A stretch of 64,000 nt of DNA, taken from the NCBI GenBank assembly GCA_022478985.1, contig JAKSZP010000212.1, forward strand, positions 62,001 to 126,000. The letters run 5' to 3'. Below are positions 63,417 to 64,000 of the stretch, in pieces. Source of the stretch: Massospora cicadina (lineage: Eukaryota > Entomophthoromycota > Entomophthoromycetes > Entomophthorales > Entomophthoraceae). Below the pieces are notes generated by a model, which saw nothing but the letters and a program-made list of their open reading frames with translations, searched no databases and was not told where the DNA came from. Each line of letters starts with the position of its first letter. Position 1 is the first letter of the stretch. The position numbers and the translations under genes are program-made.

Positions 63417-64000
63417 AGTCATCTCTAGATTACATAATAGTTAGCACAGATTGTGAAAACAAAGAAGAGCTTGCAGAAGCCAAGAGGAGCAAGCTGATGA
63501 ACCTGCCTGACCTGAAGCACACCCTGGACTAACGCTGGGTGAGGGCAAAATATGCCCATCTTGGTTCAGAGTGTGCATTTGAAGGACATGAAACGTTAAA
63601 GCCTTAGCCATGCAGTGCACAAGTTAAATTTTAAATAATGACGGGTTGTTACATTTAGCGGGAAAATGGGGCTACAAAACGCGTTTGGTTTACCATATTG
63701 CAAAGTCAGGCAAAATTCATTTGCAATCAATTACTCAAATTTTGTGCATATTTGAGATAATGTATCGCAAATGATGGTAGTTTACAGCGATTGGTCATAT
63801 TGAGCGCAGTGCATCGCCCAAAAAACTGACTTTCCTAACTCTCTATTATTACTGTTTTACAATAACCTTCTTTGTTGGTCATTGGGTTTATTAAAAAGAT
63901 TCCAGGCTGTTATCTACTTGTGTGCACTTGTTTAGGTTTGTTTGCGGACCTCCACCAGGCCCAAAATAACCAAATGTATGACATCCTTGTTTTGGGGCCT
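63417..64000 (+). repeat. D-type LTR, continuing past the window
   Basis: Starts AGTCATCTCTAGATTACATA, matching TGTCATGTTTACATGACATA of the D LTR with the first T changed. It keeps CCTGACCTGAAGCAC, CTAACGCTGGGTG and, farther in, the blocks that align with 41560-41640. There is no polypurine tract upstream, so it is more likely the 5' LTR of a plus-strand element extending to the right than a 3' LTR. Confidence 0.7.

Noticed and set aside
1..64000. tRNA, rRNA or CRISPR-like arrays
   Set aside because: No cloverleaf-like pair of promoter boxes with matching acceptor arms, no rRNA-like blocks and no regularly spaced repeats were seen.

Overview
The window is a eukaryotic, repeat-filled stretch with no host gene I can support. 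Almost every recognisable coding trace belongs to retrotransposons, most broken by stops and frameshifts and nested inside one another. Two of the Ty3/gypsy lineages carry a chromodomain at the integrase end, and their integrases and chromodomains read like those of fungal chromoviruses. My best guess is therefore a large, TE-rich fungal genome, perhaps a basidiomycete. This is inference from element types only; no host gene confirms it.

Layout. 1-4491: Ty3/gypsy element A (-), cut by the left window edge. 4492-6340: 3' half of a LINE (+). 6653-8550: short LINE-like element 'a' (-). 9000-11570: gypsy remnant F (-) with a probable LTR. 11587-13522: element 'b' (-). 13880-23686: element 'c' (+), split by a structurally complete 7.9-kb chromovirus B (-, 13939-21837). 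25482-27406 and 27936-29789: elements 'd' and 'e' (+), next to or inside the 5' LTR of gypsy G (+). G runs to about 38170 and is split by a full-length 5.26-kb LINE (-, 30544-35802) and a piggyBac-like MITE (36689-36815). 38171-56278: old gypsy E (-), blown apart by element 'f' (39104-41026), chromovirus D (+, from 41319) and gypsy C (+, to 52036). 58547-60464: element 'g' (+). 62330-63416: chromovirus H tail (-), cut by a D-type LTR that runs off the right edge.

The most interesting content is a family of seven short elements (a-g). Each is about 1.9 kb and flanked by 9-14 bp target-site duplications that I could read directly. They encode only an ORF1/gag-like protein with a CCHC knuckle and have no reverse transcriptase. 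Six of the seven share a 3'-terminal core with the full-length LINE in the window, and the ORF1 N-terminal halves look homologous. They look like a protein-coding but non-autonomous family mobilised in trans by that LINE, comparable in logic to mammalian HAL1.

Second, the non-chromodomain gypsy lineage (A, C, E, G) carries a domain between protease and RT that resembles a dUTPase fold without its catalytic residues. Four members of this group (A, E, F, G) share an unusual primer-binding site built on GGTGCTCACTACA.
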